A DNA stretch of 64,000 nt from Carettochelys insculpta. Its lineage: Eukaryota > Chordata > Testudines > Carettochelyidae. The stretch spans positions 210,871,298 to 210,935,297 of the forward strand of contig NC_134138.1 in the NCBI RefSeq assembly GCF_033958435.1. The letters are read 5' to 3'. The notes below the pieces were generated by a model. That model did not search any database. It was not told where the DNA came from and saw only the letters and a list, made by a program, of their open reading frames with translations. Both the position numbers and the translations under genes were made by a program. This document shows positions 44,770 through 56,355 of this stretch, piece by piece. The stretch's first letter is position 1; every line of letters begins with the position of its first letter.

Positions 44770-44918
44770 ACACTTGCAGTCCATTTATCCAAACCATACT
44801 TCCTTGACTTACGGGCAAGAATATTGTGGAAGACTGTATCAAAAGCTTTGCTAAAGTCATTGACTTCCCCGTGTCCACAGAGCTTATTACCTCATCATAG
44901 AAGCTAATCAGATTGGTC
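44770..44918 (-). mobile_element. CR1 LINE, antisense, continuation
   Basis: CAGTCCATTTATCCAAACC, CAAGAATATTGTGGAAGAC, GTATCAAAAGCTTTGCTAAAG and AGAAGCTAATCAGATTGG continue the CR1 that stops at 42868. It ends at the MITE at 44919. Confidence 0.8.
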
Positions 44919-45292
44919 AGTAGTTATTTCCAAATAACTTTAGCAGCATCTAAATGATGCACATGCTATTTCAAAACAAATTCAGAATAGCAGGTGCATT
45001 ATTTCAATGATGGTACACATCATTCCAAGAGAAACAATGCCAATTTGAAATTGCTATTTTGAAACAGGCACTATTAAGATATGGAATACCACTATTTCAA
45101 AATCAGCCATAATGGGCTGTAATGGCACTATTTTGAAATAGTGCTATGAACACGGAAATGCTGTTCCAAAATAGTTGGGTGTTATTTCAAAATGTGTTTT
45201 GTGTGTGGTTACATTATTTCAAAATAAGATAATCCAAAATAGCCGTTTCAAAATACCTTATTTCAAAATAGGGTTGAAGTGTAGCCGTAGCC
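44919..45292. mobile_element. TTTCGAAATA-type MITE
   Basis: Dense ATTTCAAAATA words; the right end GTTGAAGTGTAGCCGTAGCC is a usual terminus, while the left terminus is lost at the CR1 junction. The middle matches 82-336 in reverse complement. Confidence 0.65.
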
Positions 45293-45554
45293 TAGGTGAC
45301 AGCAATGATAGACTGTAAAACAATCAGCAGTGCCTTTAGTTCATCAGAATAGATTAGCTGGAGACACTCGAAGAAACCATAATACAAGTCTATGAGTTTG
45401 CAGGTGCTAAAATGGAGAATGTAAAAGTTCTTTCCAGATCCATAGTAAAACCTAATGACCTAACACCACTTGAAGAAGAAATGGGAAATCCATTGAAGGA
45501 GTGAAAATTTATAAATTTTGGGTATGTGGATGATAACAGAACACGTGATCAGAC
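45293..45554. other. short unassigned stretch
   Basis: No supported feature. Confidence 0.4.
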
Positions 45555-45765
45555 AACAAAGGGTGCTTTTGAAATCAGGGTTTCCTTTCGAAGGAACCCC
45601 ACCTACATGGCTAGTTTGCAATTTGAAAGCAGCACTTTCGACACTCCAGGTGGTTGTCATTATGCAAATGAGACACTGAATATTGATACAGCACTGCATT
45701 AGCATTTTTGACCCACTTCATTTACATCCTCCTTCCAAAAGGAAGGGGCATGTATAAACGTAGCT
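45555..45765. mobile_element. MITE fragment of the 1649-2084 family
   Basis: TTTCCTTTCGAAGGAACCCC, AAATGAGACACTGAATATTG and CCTTCCAAAAGGAAGGGGC then GTATAAACGTAGC form the right half; the left half is missing. Confidence 0.6.
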
Positions 45766-45874
45766 TACCTGTTGGCTTTTAATTGGACTATAGGGAATAA
45801 CTTAATGATCTTCCTCCAGTTTCTAATCAACGAATGCTGACAGACGCAAATGCTGTCACCAAAGTTGACACAAT

Positions 45875-46160
45875 GGGCATGTCTGCACTGCACTTAGACA
45901 ATGCACTTAGGCTGGTCCATGCCAGTTGAATTGGGCTCGCAGGTCTGAGACTACCAGGCTATTTCATTGCAGTGTAGACGGCTGGCTGTGGCTGGATCCC
46001 AAACTCTAGGAGCCAGCAAGGTGAAAGGGTTCCAGAGCCTGAGCTGCAGCCACAGTCTGGAAGTCTAAACTGCAATAAAACAGTTCTGAAGCCCTAGGCC
46101 CATGAGTCCGATTCATCTAGCATGGGTCTGCCCTGGTTTTTTAATTGTAGTGTAGACATA
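45875..46160. mobile_element. hAT-like MITE with GCAGTGTAGAC core
   Basis: Left GGGCATGTCTGCACTGCA and right TTGTAGTGTAGACATA are inverse. The interior has CATTGCAGTGTAGACGG, CCAGAGCCTGAGCTGCAGCC and TCTAAACTGCAATAAAACAG, a nested palindrome. No ORF. Confidence 0.65.
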
Positions 46161-47340
46161 ACTTAATTAGACTCCTTATTAGCAGGACTGAAATGCTAAG
46201 AAGACAAACCTACCTCCTTAATCCTAAATATGGATCATGTGCTGATGTTTTCAAGATCTTTGCTGTACCAGGACTCTAAGAAAGCCAATTAAAATCTTTA
46301 ACCAAACTAAATGCACATGACAAATTAAAAAAGAAAAAGGGAGAGAACTGACTCCACCAAATGCAGCTCAGACAGCCCATTATAATATTGTTTTCCTCAG
46401 TCCAGATTTGGAATCCTGTCTTTCCAGACATGAAAAATGAAATACAGATTTTCCATTTGAAAAGTGGTTTATAATGTTTCTGGATGTATCTCAGGTCATA
46501 AAACCCAAGTATGCAAATTAAATGCTTTCAGAAATTTGTCCACTTGGGAGTAAAAGCAGGAGCACAGTGTTCAGCTAACACTTGCCTCATTTTGAAAAGA
46601 GTAAATTATGTTTCAGTGGATTACCAGCAGAATGCAAAAGATTCCTGAAAGACTAATGTTTACCTTAAATTCAAAGAGAGAAAGAAATGAATTGGGAAAA
46701 ATACTGGAGAAAGATATTTAAGAGAGGATGTTCCACCCCCCCACCTGAAATTGAATAAACTCTTTTCTTCTTACTTTCTTGCCTGTTCTCATTTATATAG
46801 ATAACAAGAATATCCAGAGCTGTTACACTTAATTATAAAAATTTTAGAAGAGATATTAAACCTCATGCTTCAGGGCTTAAACTAATCTATAACTATTAGA
46901 GATGAGTAAAGACCTAATGTGGGCAGCAGATTATTCCACATTTGTCTATATAAATAATGAAGTTTTGGATTGCTAGCAATAGTGGAGGATGGAGGGGAAA
47001 GAGAATTTCAGATCAACTCAAATGCAATTTTTTTTAGAAATTACTGGTGACTAAACAGAAGCATTTCAGGTTGAACAAAACATTTAGCTTGATCTGAAAC
47101 AAAATGTTTCATGTACACTTGAAGCTTTTAAACAGTTTTAAAATAAAATATTAACTACATTTTAAAAGAAAATCTTTCAGTCGGTGTATATTGGCATGTT
47201 TCATTGAAAAAGGTTTTGGTCAAACCATTTTGCCCTGTTCTAGTTCCTACACCTTCCACTGAATGAACTGGTATTGGCCACTGCTGGAAACAGGATAATG
47301 AACTACTAGATGTTTCTTAATTCTGTTTCAGTACAGCAAT
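46161..47340. other. unassigned AT-rich sequence
   Basis: No supported feature. Confidence 0.45.
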
Positions 47341-47745
47341 TCCACTGTCACCAGAGGTGACTGGTGTGGGACTGCAGGGTGCACTGGCTGTGTGCCTCTG
47401 CCCTACCCTCTCCCTTGCTCCACCCATCCCCCCTTCCCTTCCCCAGACATGCACTTCTCCTCTTGCCCCTGCCCATCCCACTCCAGCACCATTCATGCCC
47501 CGCCTTCATTCTGTCCCCACTCTGCCTCCTGCTGCCTCTTCCTAAGGAAGCAACACACCACTTCCAGTGGCTGAGAGGGCAGCCCCCTCCCCCCAGAGCA
47601 GAGTGGCCTGTGGCTTATGAGTTGCACTTTGGGACCATGCTGTTGCAGGGTGGAGGGTGGGGTCTGCCGCCATACTCATGGGAAGTGGCACAGCACTCAT
47701 GGTGAGTGCATAGGGGTGGGTCCGTGCTGCCTTTTTTTCTGATCA
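47341..47745. repeat. GC-rich unclassified repeat
   Basis: C-rich then G-rich block ending in CCTTTTTTTCTGATC. Related-looking GC-rich blocks occur near 51590-51790, 54290-54500 and 56130-56350. No ends recognised. Confidence 0.3.
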
Positions 47746-47932
47746 CATATTCATAACAAAAACTTGGCTATTTAATAATTTATTCATGAGTTAAATTGTA
47801 TGAACATTCGATGCACATATATTTCCACTGGCCTAGTATTCAACTATTCTTTGACTATTTTAGGTCTGTCAAGCAATTAAATAATGAATTACAATCAATC
47901 ACAGAAAGATTAATTGCACTGTTAAACAATAA

Positions 47933-48312
47933 CGTTGCATCTACACTAGCAAGTTCTTTCAAAAGATTTCAAGCTGAGGAGCCTGTTTCGAAAGATCCAA
48001 CGGAGCATCTATACACGAAAATATTCTTTCAAAAGTTAATCAAAAGAATGCGGCAGTCCTTTCGAAAGTGCTCTTCCACTCCTGTTACAGGAAGAGCGCC
48101 TTCTTTCAAAAGAAAATGTGTGTAGACACTCCACAGGGCACTTCTTTCAAAAGAGCAGTCCTCATGGCACCTGATTTTTCGATCCCTGGCCCGTTCTTTT
48201 GAACAAGCAGAGGCTGCTTGGGCACTTTCTTTTTGTTTTGTTGGTGCACTCTTTCAAAATAAGTTATTTCAGAAAAGGTCTCCCGGAAGATTGCTGTAGT
48301 GTAGACATAGCC
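47933..48312. mobile_element. Harbinger-type MITE in hAT arm
   Basis: Left CGTTGCATCTACACTAGC and right TAGTGTAGACATAGCC; inside CTTTCAAAAG words dominate. Flanks are TAA (47930-47932) and TCA (48313-48315), a plausible mutated 3-bp duplication. hAT sequence is continuous on both sides. Confidence 0.75.
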
Positions 48313-48395
48313 TCAGTGAATACCATTTATTTAGATACTTTTGTTTTTTCTACATTTTCAAACATAGTGATTTCAGTTAGTACACAGAATACAAA

Positions 48396-48696
48396 GGCTG
48401 TGGCCGGACTTGGCCAAAACTTCGAAATAGCCATGCAAATGGCCATTTCGAAGATTACTAATGAGGCACTGAGAGGAATAAGGGGATTTTGAAAGGAGCG
48501 GGGTCCTTTTGAAAAGGACCCCTATGTAGCCACGCCGAGCCGTGCGCTTTCGAAAGCCGCGCTTTCGAAGTGCCGCAACTGGAAGCATCCTAATGCTAAT
48601 GAGACACTGAATATTCAGTTCAGTGCCTCATTAGTAATCTTTGAAAAGGCCAGTTGCATGGCCATTCCGAAGTTTTGTCCATGTGCGGCTACAGCC
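48396..48696. mobile_element. fold-back MITE, 301 bp, with AAA duplication
   Basis: Ends GGCTGTGGCCGGACTTGG and CATGTGCGGCTACAGCC. CAAAACTTCGAAATAGCC and ATTACTAATGAGGCACTGA recur inverted. The 3-bp duplication AAA (48393-48395 and 48697-48699) fits PIF/Harbinger-type insertion. Family of 12096-12361. Confidence 0.85.
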
Positions 48697-48869
48697 AAAG
48701 TGTATTGTGCAATTGTTTATATTTATTTCTACGACTACTATTTGCACTGTGAAACAATATAGCATTTGTCAAGTCATCTCATACAAGTACCACAGTGCAG
48801 TCTGTATCATGAAAATTGATGTTAAAAGTATACAATTAGGTACAAAAATAACTTCATTCAAAAATAAAA

Positions 48870-49085
48870 CAATGTAAAACTTTAGAGACTACATGTCCAC
48901 TAAGTCCTACATCATGTTCAGCCTATCATTCAGACAAACAAGTCTGCATTTGGAGGAGATAAAACTGACCACTTTTTGTTTATACAGTCACCTGAAAATG
49001 AGAAAAGGTATTCATAAGGTAATACTGTACCCAGCCCTGCAAGATATTTACATCCCAGATGTGCAAATCATCCTTATGTCTCTTT
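48870..49085 (-). pseudogene. hAT transposase C-terminal dimerisation region (antisense copy)
   Basis: The minus strand reads PYEYLFSFSGDCINKKWSVL, SPPNADLFV then a stop. The F-S-x-x-G-x-x-x-x-x-K pattern is the hAT dimerisation motif. It continues upstream (minus strand) beyond the MITE at 49086-49449 as SVDACPLKWWLTHEG at 49455-49500, preceded by SDSDDENEHS. Confidence 0.6.
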
Positions 49086-49449
49086 GGGCTCGTCTACACT
49101 ACCTCCCTACTTCGAAGGGAGGATGGTAAGTAGGGTGTTGGGAGTTTATTAATGAAGTGCTGTACTGCATATGCAGCACTTTATTAAGCAAATCCCACCC
49201 GCCCCGCAGCAACTTCAAAAATTTAGAGGAGTAAAGGGACTTCAAAGTACCCCAGGCACTTCGAAGTACCGGCGGGTGAGCCACGGCTAGACACAAGCTG
49301 GCACTTCAAAGTTTAACACTTCGAAGTTGCCCCAGGTGGGAATTTGCTTAATGAAGTGCTGCATGTGCAAAGAAACATTACATTAGTAAACTCCCAACAC
49401 CCTACTTACCATCCTTCCTTTGAAGTAGGGAGGTAGTGCAGACACAGCC
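49086..49449. mobile_element. fold-back MITE, 364 bp
   Basis: GGGCTCGTCTACACTACC, TCCCTACTTCGAAGGGAGG and GTAGGGTGTTGGGAGTTTA at the left are inverse to TAAACTCCCAACACCCTAC and GAAGTAGGGAGGTAGTGC, AGACACAGCC at the right. It splits the antisense hAT arm. Flanks TTT and TTC. Kin to 50231-50603. Confidence 0.85.
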
Positions 49450-49579
49450 TTCATGAGTCAACCACCATTTCAGAGGACATGCATCCACACTGATGATTGG
49501 TTCTGTTTTATCATGATGCAAAGCACTGCAGACCAATGAATGTTCGTTTTCATCATCTGAGTCAGATGCCCCCAGCAGA

Positions 49580-49800
49580 ACAAAGCATGAAGCATGAAGG
49601 AGAATAAAATTAACAGCATATCCAGCATGTAAATATCTTGAGTACCATATGAACACCTGTTCTCTCTTTCAGGTGGCATGCTCAATAAGAAATAAGCAGC
49701 ATTACCTCCCATAAATGTAAACAAACTTGTTTGTCTTTACAACTGGCTGAACAAGAAGTACAACTGAGTGGACTTGCAGAATCTGAAATTTTACATTGTT
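49580..49800 (+). pseudogene. hAT transposase C-terminal dimerisation region (sense copy)
   Basis: Sense frames read CKYLEYHMNT then, after a shift, SLSGGMLNKK, stop, AALPPINVNKLVCLYNWLNK and KYN before a stop. Same protein region as the antisense copy at 48870-49085. Confidence 0.6.
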
Positions 49801-49935
49801 TTGTTCTTGAGTGCAATTATGGAACAAAAAAAATCCATATTTATAAGTTCAACTTTCACCATAATGAGATTTACTACAGTACTTGCATGAGGTGAATTGA
49901 AGAATACTATTTATATTGTTTTGTTTTACAGTGCA

Positions 49936-49967
49936 AATATATTATATTATATTATATTATATTATAA
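49936..49967. repeat. ATATT pentanucleotide microsatellite
   Basis: About six tandem ATATT units inside the hAT right arm. Confidence 0.85.
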
Positions 49968-50156
49968 GCACAAAACACTTCATACTCTATATTGTAATTG
50001 AAATAAATATGTATGAAAATGTAGAAAAATCCAACTATAAAATAAATTTCAAATAGAAGTCTATTATTTAATAGTATGATTAAAATTGTGATTAATTGCA
50101 ATTAATTTTTTAAATTGTATTTAATTATTTTAGTTAATCTCATAAATTAACTCGTA

Positions 50157-50158
50157 CA

Positions 50159-50189
<31 letters not shown>

Positions 50190-50194
50190 TATTG
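50157..50194. repeat. ATT trinucleotide microsatellite
   Basis: About twelve ATT units with one interruption (ACT), directly after the hAT right end. Confidence 0.9.
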
Positions 50195-50230
50195 GATGAA
50201 CTTTTGCAAACAGGAGGTAGGGAAATCTAG

Positions 50231-50603
50231 GGTTGTGTCTACAATTGTCCCCTCTTTCAAAGGGGGTATAGTAATTAGGCTGATGGGAGATTACTAATGA
50301 AGTGCTGTGATACATATGCAGCACTTCATTAGGCTAATTCTCCCCCGTGGCAACTTCGAAGTGTCAAACTTCGAAATGCTGTCATGCCGTGTAGCCACAG
50401 GCACTTCAAAGCACCCACGCTCCTCTGAAGTGCCTGTGGCAACAGAGCATACTGGCACTTCAAAGTTTGACACTTTGAAGTAGCCACAGGGAAGAATTAG
50501 CCTAATGAAGTGCTGCATATGCATCGCAGTACTTCATTAGTAATATCCCATCGGCCTGATTACCATACCCACTTTGAAGGAGGGGACAAGCGTAGATGTA
50601 GCC
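50231..50603. mobile_element. fold-back MITE, 373 bp
   Basis: GGTTGTGTCTACAATTGTCC at the left is inverse to GGACAAGCGTAGATGTAGCC. GAAGTGCTG and CAGCACTTCATTAGGCTAAT recur inverted. Flanks TAG (50228-50230) and TAA (50604-50606) fit a mutated TWA duplication. Confidence 0.85.
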
Positions 50604-50634
50604 TAAGAGACATATAATTGAAATGCACAAAATA

Positions 50635-51190
50635 TACAGTAAACTCTTGTTCAGCTGGTATTTGATCAGCTGAGACTCTCAGATAACCCTGAGCCATAAT
50701 GTGGTTTTCCCCCCTTTTTCTTTTCTCCAAACAGTCCCTGGGTGCTGCATGAGACCCCCCACCCCCACCCAGGCTGAGCAGGTTTGTTGGAAGTTCTCCA
50801 CTTGGAGCTGCCAGGCAAGTCCCCCTGCATTGTGGCAGCTCCTCCCAGTGCCAACTGGGGCTCTGAGAGTCCCTGTCAGGGAGTTGGCTGCAGGGTGGCA
50901 GTCAGGGGCTCCCCACACCAGGTGATGAACTCCAAGTCCTGTCAGCGGTTCCCTGTACCACGTGGCAAACTCTAAGCCCCACCAGTGGCCCCTGCTTACC
51001 AAAAAAGATAAACAGGGCAGTGGCTGTGGGGAGCCAGCACTGGGGGGCAGGAGGAAGTGAACTTTCTCATTGGGGGTGGCACTGACCTCTGCCTTGCTTC
51101 CCCCCAGTTACTCTTGATAAACCAGAATATTTGCATATCCGGCAACCTCCCAGTCGCAGGGTTGCCAGATATGAAAGCGTTTACTGTGCA
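50635..51190. mobile_element. Tigger/mariner-like element
   Basis: Left ACAGTAAACTCTTGTTCAGC and right ATATGAAAGCGTTTACTGT are inverse over the outer bases; ATATCCGGCAACCTCCCAG and GCAGGGTTGCCAGATATG form an inner hairpin at the right end. GC-rich interior; no transposase. Confidence 0.55.
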
Positions 51191-52510
51191 CTGAATTCTT
51201 ATGAGTTTTTGTCCCACAAATATTCTACAAATCAAATAATTTTATGAGCATTTGTGGAAAAATATCAAAACATGATAAGCAATCTCAGAGTATTTTATTT
51301 GTTTGAGTTTTCATGAAAAAAGTGAGAAGGTTTACACTTCAATGCGACATTTTTCAGAAGGAACACCCACTTTTGGTGTCAAAACTCTTCCATTGAGAGA
51401 CATTTTTCTTTTCATGACCTTTATTTTTAACAAATAGCTGGTGTAAACAAATGTTGTATGTTTTGTCCACAGAGATGGTCACCACCAGTATCCCACAATG
51501 CCTGCCTTGATGGTCCTCAGGAACACCAGGAACTCCAGGCCCCTTTAAATGTTGTGGCAGTGCTGCTCCAGCTGCCTGTGGTGGTCAGTAAGTGGGGTGG
51601 GCAGTGCACTGGAATGGGTGGTGCTGAGAACTGACAGCTCTTGGCCCCTCCCCTTCTAATCTTGGACCCACCCCTTCCAGGCACAGAGCAAGCCCCCCCA
51701 TGCCTTGCCCCAGGATTTGTGGCACTTGTCATTGCCACTGATGTCTCTGCCCAGTGCATTTTTTCTAAAAAAAAAGCTGCTAGAACTCAAGTCGGATGAT
51801 TCCTCGAGTGGGTTAGGGAGTTCAGTTTTAATGCCCCAGTCCCTGCGCTGCGTCAAGACTGGCAGGGGCTCCTGGCCCGGTCCCTGTGCTGCTGTGGGAC
51901 CGGCAGTGAAATTTTGTTGGTATTCTAATGGAAAAAGTTGCTGAAACTCCATTCTGGTGTGTTCCACCAGAAAGACAGCCCTGGATTTGCCCAATGTTTG
52001 ATCTCTGTTGCCCAGCAGGCATGTGCCCCTCCCCTTTCAAAGCTCTGGGAGGTATCAGGCAGCAGAGTGAGCTGCTCCACAAACAGAGAATAAATCCTTG
52101 GAGTGCTCCGCAGCCCTGGCACACTGCTGCTGCCATTGGGAGGGGAACAGGCTGCTGTCCTGCTTTGACATTCCTAAGCAAGGAGAGCTCGCGGAGCTAC
52201 TCCTGATGCTACTGCCAAGTGAGGTTGTTGTGGGAGAACTCGGAGGGAATCCCAAAATGTGTCGGGATCAGCTCTGCCTTCCCACAACACTGCACTGTTG
52301 AATACATGCAAACATACACTGTCGATGATGGTGGCCCCAATGTAGACGTGATCTGTGGAGAGAGGGAGCAAACGTGAACACCCTCTGGGTGATTTTTGTT
52401 TTGTTGACTTTTGGGTGTAAACGTAAGTCTTGTAAACAGAACTTGGTAGTGCCAACATACCCTCAGAAATAGAAAAGTGCCCAGGTCTTCACAGCATCTC
52501 ATTCTCTAAG
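51191..52510. repeat. unclassified repeat-like block
   Basis: GC-rich part 51480-52300 has overlapping short frames and words such as GGTGGTGCTGAGAACTGAC and GCACAGAGCA also seen near 54400-54455. Nothing diagnostic for a family. Confidence 0.3.
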
Positions 52511-54280
52511 CCAAATCTAGACCTCAGGAACTCCTGCCTCTAAGTCTGATGCTTGTTACCAATACCCAGAGCTTTCTCTTATATCGCAGGGATACTACCC
52601 AGGAGAAACTTGGAAATTTCTATCGAGGTAAAAGAGGAACTTTGGATAAAACACCAAATGCAAAAGAAAAGCTCTGCCTACCACATTACCTTTCATGCAT
52701 ACAGGACATCTAAAACATTTGCAGGCATATGCAGATATCTCTCTCACATCGTCTTCTGAATTTTCAGTATCTTTCTAATGCACCTTTTGTTACGTACTTA
52801 ATATTGTTACAGGTGCAAAACTGTAATTTTAGTCTTGAATGCAGTTGCACATGTGCATCAAAAGTACTGAAGGCCAAAACTCTTTTGCTGTACATCCATG
52901 CTTCTATCACAGATTGGGGGTCAACAACATTTTTCTTTGCTTGCTAATGCTTTATTGTCTCTTAGTATACATTGGAATAATAATGGTAATTTATGCAGAT
53001 ATTTTGTATGCATAACAAATAATGAGAAACACCTGCAGAAATTTCTCTCCTTCTCTGAGTTCAGCAACTAATTATATTTTTAAATAATGGCTACCATTGA
53101 ACACAATTATCCAAATCACTTTAAGTAATGGAATCTTTTAAAGGTGTTTTTTGAAAATTTAGCACAGTTTTTAAACTCTCTGTATCTACAAGATGGGAGA
53201 CAAAGAATCCAACAAGCAGCTTAGTATGCCAAACAATATTTTTGCCAGTTATAAATCAGTTTGTAGTTTTCTCTTCTATATGGCAAATGATTCGTTGCTG
53301 ATCTAATGAATACCAGGGTTTCCCCCCGCAAGATTTTACCTTCTTGGTTGACATGCAGGTTTGCTATATCTTAAAAAGAAAGTGGAAGGAAAATGAGAAT
53401 ATTTGTTCGTGTCTGCATTGCTGACTTACTCAGCAAAACTTTTCTGTCCAAAGCAGAAATTTGAAAGCAGAAACTGGCCTGGAAGTCATAAATTAGTAAT
53501 CATGGACCACTTTAAATAAAAGCAATGGACCAATTTGTTCCACTATGTTAATTTAACCCTATGGGGTCTCGAGAGATATTCAAGTAACATCCATCCAGAC
53601 AAGAGATATGCATATGATACTCATATATTATGCGTCCTTTCCAATTGTATAAATAAATGTCATCATTATCATCATCATCAACAACCATGGGCTCAGTGCC
53701 CATCGGTGTCTGATGCCTCTCCCACTATTTCCTTCCATCTTTCCCCGCCCAGTGTGGAGTGGCTTAGTTTCTGTGGCACAACTAAATGTCAAGTGCCTCT
53801 TTCTCTCCTCTGGCTTAGTAAAGGTTCAGATGTCAACATAAGTGAAACAGAATAAAAGTAAAATATATAGGGACTACACCAGCTGTCTCAAACTTTAGAT
53901 TAGGTTCTCTAAAAGAGCTAACTTGGAGAAATAGGTAAGTTGTCCAAGTACAAAAAGAAAAAAAGAAACAACAAAAAACCTAAGCAAACACGTTTTTAGT
54001 CAACAGCACTTTTATTTCCAAGGTTTTGTGTTCAATGGTTGAAATAAAGGAAACAAAAATGGTTTTACATAAGTCAGGAAAAGACTCCAGCACAGCTAAA
54101 TTCTCTGAGTGTTCCATAAGAAGTTCAAAATCTTCTTCTTCTTCTGATTTTCAAGTAGCATCTTTTGAATTCCAGGTCACTCAAACCTGTAGCTACTCTA
54201 GTGTTTACTCCTTTGTAGGGCACGTAACTCCTTGCTTCTCTACCTCGCACACTGGTTTCCTCCTTTTCAAGAAATGCTAT
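52511..54280. other. unassigned AT-rich sequence
   Basis: Contains a short ATC repeat at 53660-53685; otherwise no supported feature. Confidence 0.45.
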
Positions 54281-54510
54281 GCTGCCGACCCACTGGTAGC
54301 TGGGGGAGGTGAGAGGGTAAAGAGGGCAGTTGTCCCTGGGCCTGGCATTTCAAAGGGGCAGCTGTGAGAGAGTGGGGGAGGGCCCAGCACTGCAATCTGG
54401 ATGGTGCTGAAAGCTGACTGCTCTTGTTCTCCCACTTCTGGGGCACAGAGCTGCCCACCTCCCATGTTGCCCTAGGGTCTGCAGCAGCTGTCCATGCCGA
54501 TGCTATGTTG
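54281..54510. repeat. GC-rich unclassified repeat
   Basis: CCTGGCATTTCAAAGGGGC, GGAGGGCCCAGCACTGCAA and GGTGCTGAAAGCTGACTGC; partly similar to 51590-51690. Confidence 0.4.
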
Positions 54511-55355
54511 TACACACTCTGTAGTGTTTTAAATAATACATTTCAATACTACCCATCAAGGGAATTTATGATATGCATGGCAGATCTCACTGACTAACCC
54601 TGTTTCTGGAGTCTAATGGCATTGAGAAGAGCTAAGTAACAGCTTAACAACTAAAAATAGATAACCTCCCACCTCCCTTCAACTAAAAGTCTAACTGAAA
54701 TCAGTTTATGACAGTAGCAGCAAGATATGAAGCATAAGTGAAGAAACTGAAGCATGACTGACCCAAGTTTTTTACTAATCTTGGGGGTTTTCTATGCTGT
54801 GTTGTTAGGGGAAATCAGACATGATGGTCTCAGTAGGGTTTAAATATACTAAAAAAATCATTACTGCAGTTAGGAATCTGTCTATTTTGTATAGCTTCTG
54901 ATATAATTGTTTGTTTTACAGTGATGTACGACAAAGAACTGCGGTACAAAGAGAGGGAAATTAGAATCCAATACTAAATGTGATTTTCTCATGGGAAATG
55001 AAATGCTGGGCCAGCTTATTTCTGGGTATCTAGGCATCTTCGTCACAAATCACCCTCCTAACCAATAGAACTTGATACCTATAATGTCACTCTTGCACAG
55101 GGGCTAAGAATTAACTAATGTCTGACCCCTCATTGTAGTATCTCCAGAACAAGGGTAAGGCACACTGCCAGGGCAGTCTAAGAAGCACTTACACCTCCTT
55201 TTGTGTTGGTGTAGTATAGACAAACCGTAGAAATTATTTTCTAGATCTTTGAACCTGTAAGTTGTTGCATGCAAGCCTTGTCTCTGTGCAGAGCACTAGT
55301 GTGGTGATTTGCAGGACTGGAGCCTTAGAGTGTGAATTTCACGTTTTTCATATGC
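54511..55355. other. unassigned AT-rich sequence
   Basis: AATCAGACATGATGGTCTC at 54815-54833 vaguely recalls a CR1 3' end; not supported further. Confidence 0.4.
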
Positions 55356-55359
55356 AGTA

Positions 55360-55505
55360 ACAAAACAAACCAGCGGTCATGTAGCAATTTAAAGACAAAC
55401 AAAACAATTTATGAGGCGATGAGTTTTTTATTAGTCTTTAAAGTGCTACAGGACTGCTTTTTGGTTTTGTTAGGCTACAGACTAACACAGCTACCTCACT
55501 GTTAC
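55360..55505. mobile_element. head-to-head Penelope-like tails
   Basis: Left part AACAAACCAGCGGTCATG, TAGCAATTTAAAGAC, AAACAATTTATGAGGCGATG is the antisense of the tail; right part ATTAGTCTTTAAAGTGCTAC, AGGACTGCTTTTTGG, CTACAGACTAACACAGC is the sense tail. The two meet near 55427. Confidence 0.7.
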
Positions 55506-56129
55506 GTACTCAGTAAGTTTTCACTTTGTTATACTTAAACAAAAATTACCCATGATCTTACTGGCAAAGCAGGTCAGACAACCTCATTTTTTAAAAAAAA
55601 ACACAGCTACAAATCATTAGATCTTTTACGTATTTTAAAAGGATTTTCCCTCTGTGTTTTGTGATCTGCAGTTGTTATTGGACTGGACATTTAGTGGCTT
55701 GAAAAGTGCTTGAGGAATATGAAGATTCTTATTTGTTAATTAAAATTGTTAAAATTGTACATGTTTATACCTATAAATATGTATTACATTTCAATACAAA
55801 TCCCTTAAAACTCACCTGAAAATATTTTGAAATATTAAAGGTGATTCTAAAAATTCACCAGTCTGAACTCAAGACTATTTCAGACAAAGATGAAGGTACC
55901 TTTTGTATTTAGATAAAATTGGAGATTGCAGAGTGGTGGCATCCAAATGTTCTCGTGTGAGGTCAAAGCCTGAAACCCATCCCTAAGAAAACTACAGTGG
56001 ACATCATTAGGTGCCAATCTTCTCCACAGAGACTACTAACCTGGAAGCGTATCCTTCCACAAGCAGATTACATTAGAGACAAGCCCACCAAGAGGGTTGG
56101 GAGGGGGCAAAGTTGGCAACTGAGACAAA
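55506..56129. other. unassigned AT-rich sequence
   Basis: No supported feature. Confidence 0.45.
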
Positions 56130-56355
56130 GGAGACTGAGGCCCTGGCCACCACTAATGTAGGAGCAGCAGCAGCAGCCAGCACCCTGGGCCCTTTACATT
56201 ACCGCCAGAGTGCCACTGTGGTATGTTCCCGGCAGCTGTGAGGGCTAGCTGCCCTCAGCCCCGCCCCTTCTGGCTGAAGTCGTGTCCCTTCTTGGACCAC
56301 GGCAGCAGCCGCCTTACACCTTCTCCAGGGACCCAACCAGTCTGTCAGCCGCACT
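56130..56355. repeat. GC-rich unclassified repeat
   Basis: CCCTGGGCCCTTTACATTAC, GTGAGGGCTAGCTGCCCTC and AGCCCCGCCCCTTCTGG. It looks like an old dispersed repeat; ends not found. Confidence 0.35.

Larger units (their letters stand above)
47863..50153. mobile_element. fold-back hAT element with three nested MITEs
   Basis: Left end GGTCTGTCAAGCAATTAAAT and AAAGATTAATTGCACTG with GTTAAACAATAA; right end GTGATTAATTGCAATTAATT and AGTTAATCTCATAAATTAAC: both are 3' ends of the same element in inverted orientation. Left of about 49579 the hAT sequence runs antisense, right of it sense. Both arms encode the C-terminal dimerisation motif: antisense YEYLFSFSGDCINKKW near 48960-49020, sense HLFSLSGGMLNKK-type text near 49648-49690 followed by AALPPINVNKLVCLYNWLNK. 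Three MITEs (47933, 48396, 49086) interrupt the left arm. The catalytic part is absent, so it is non-autonomous. Confidence 0.65.
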
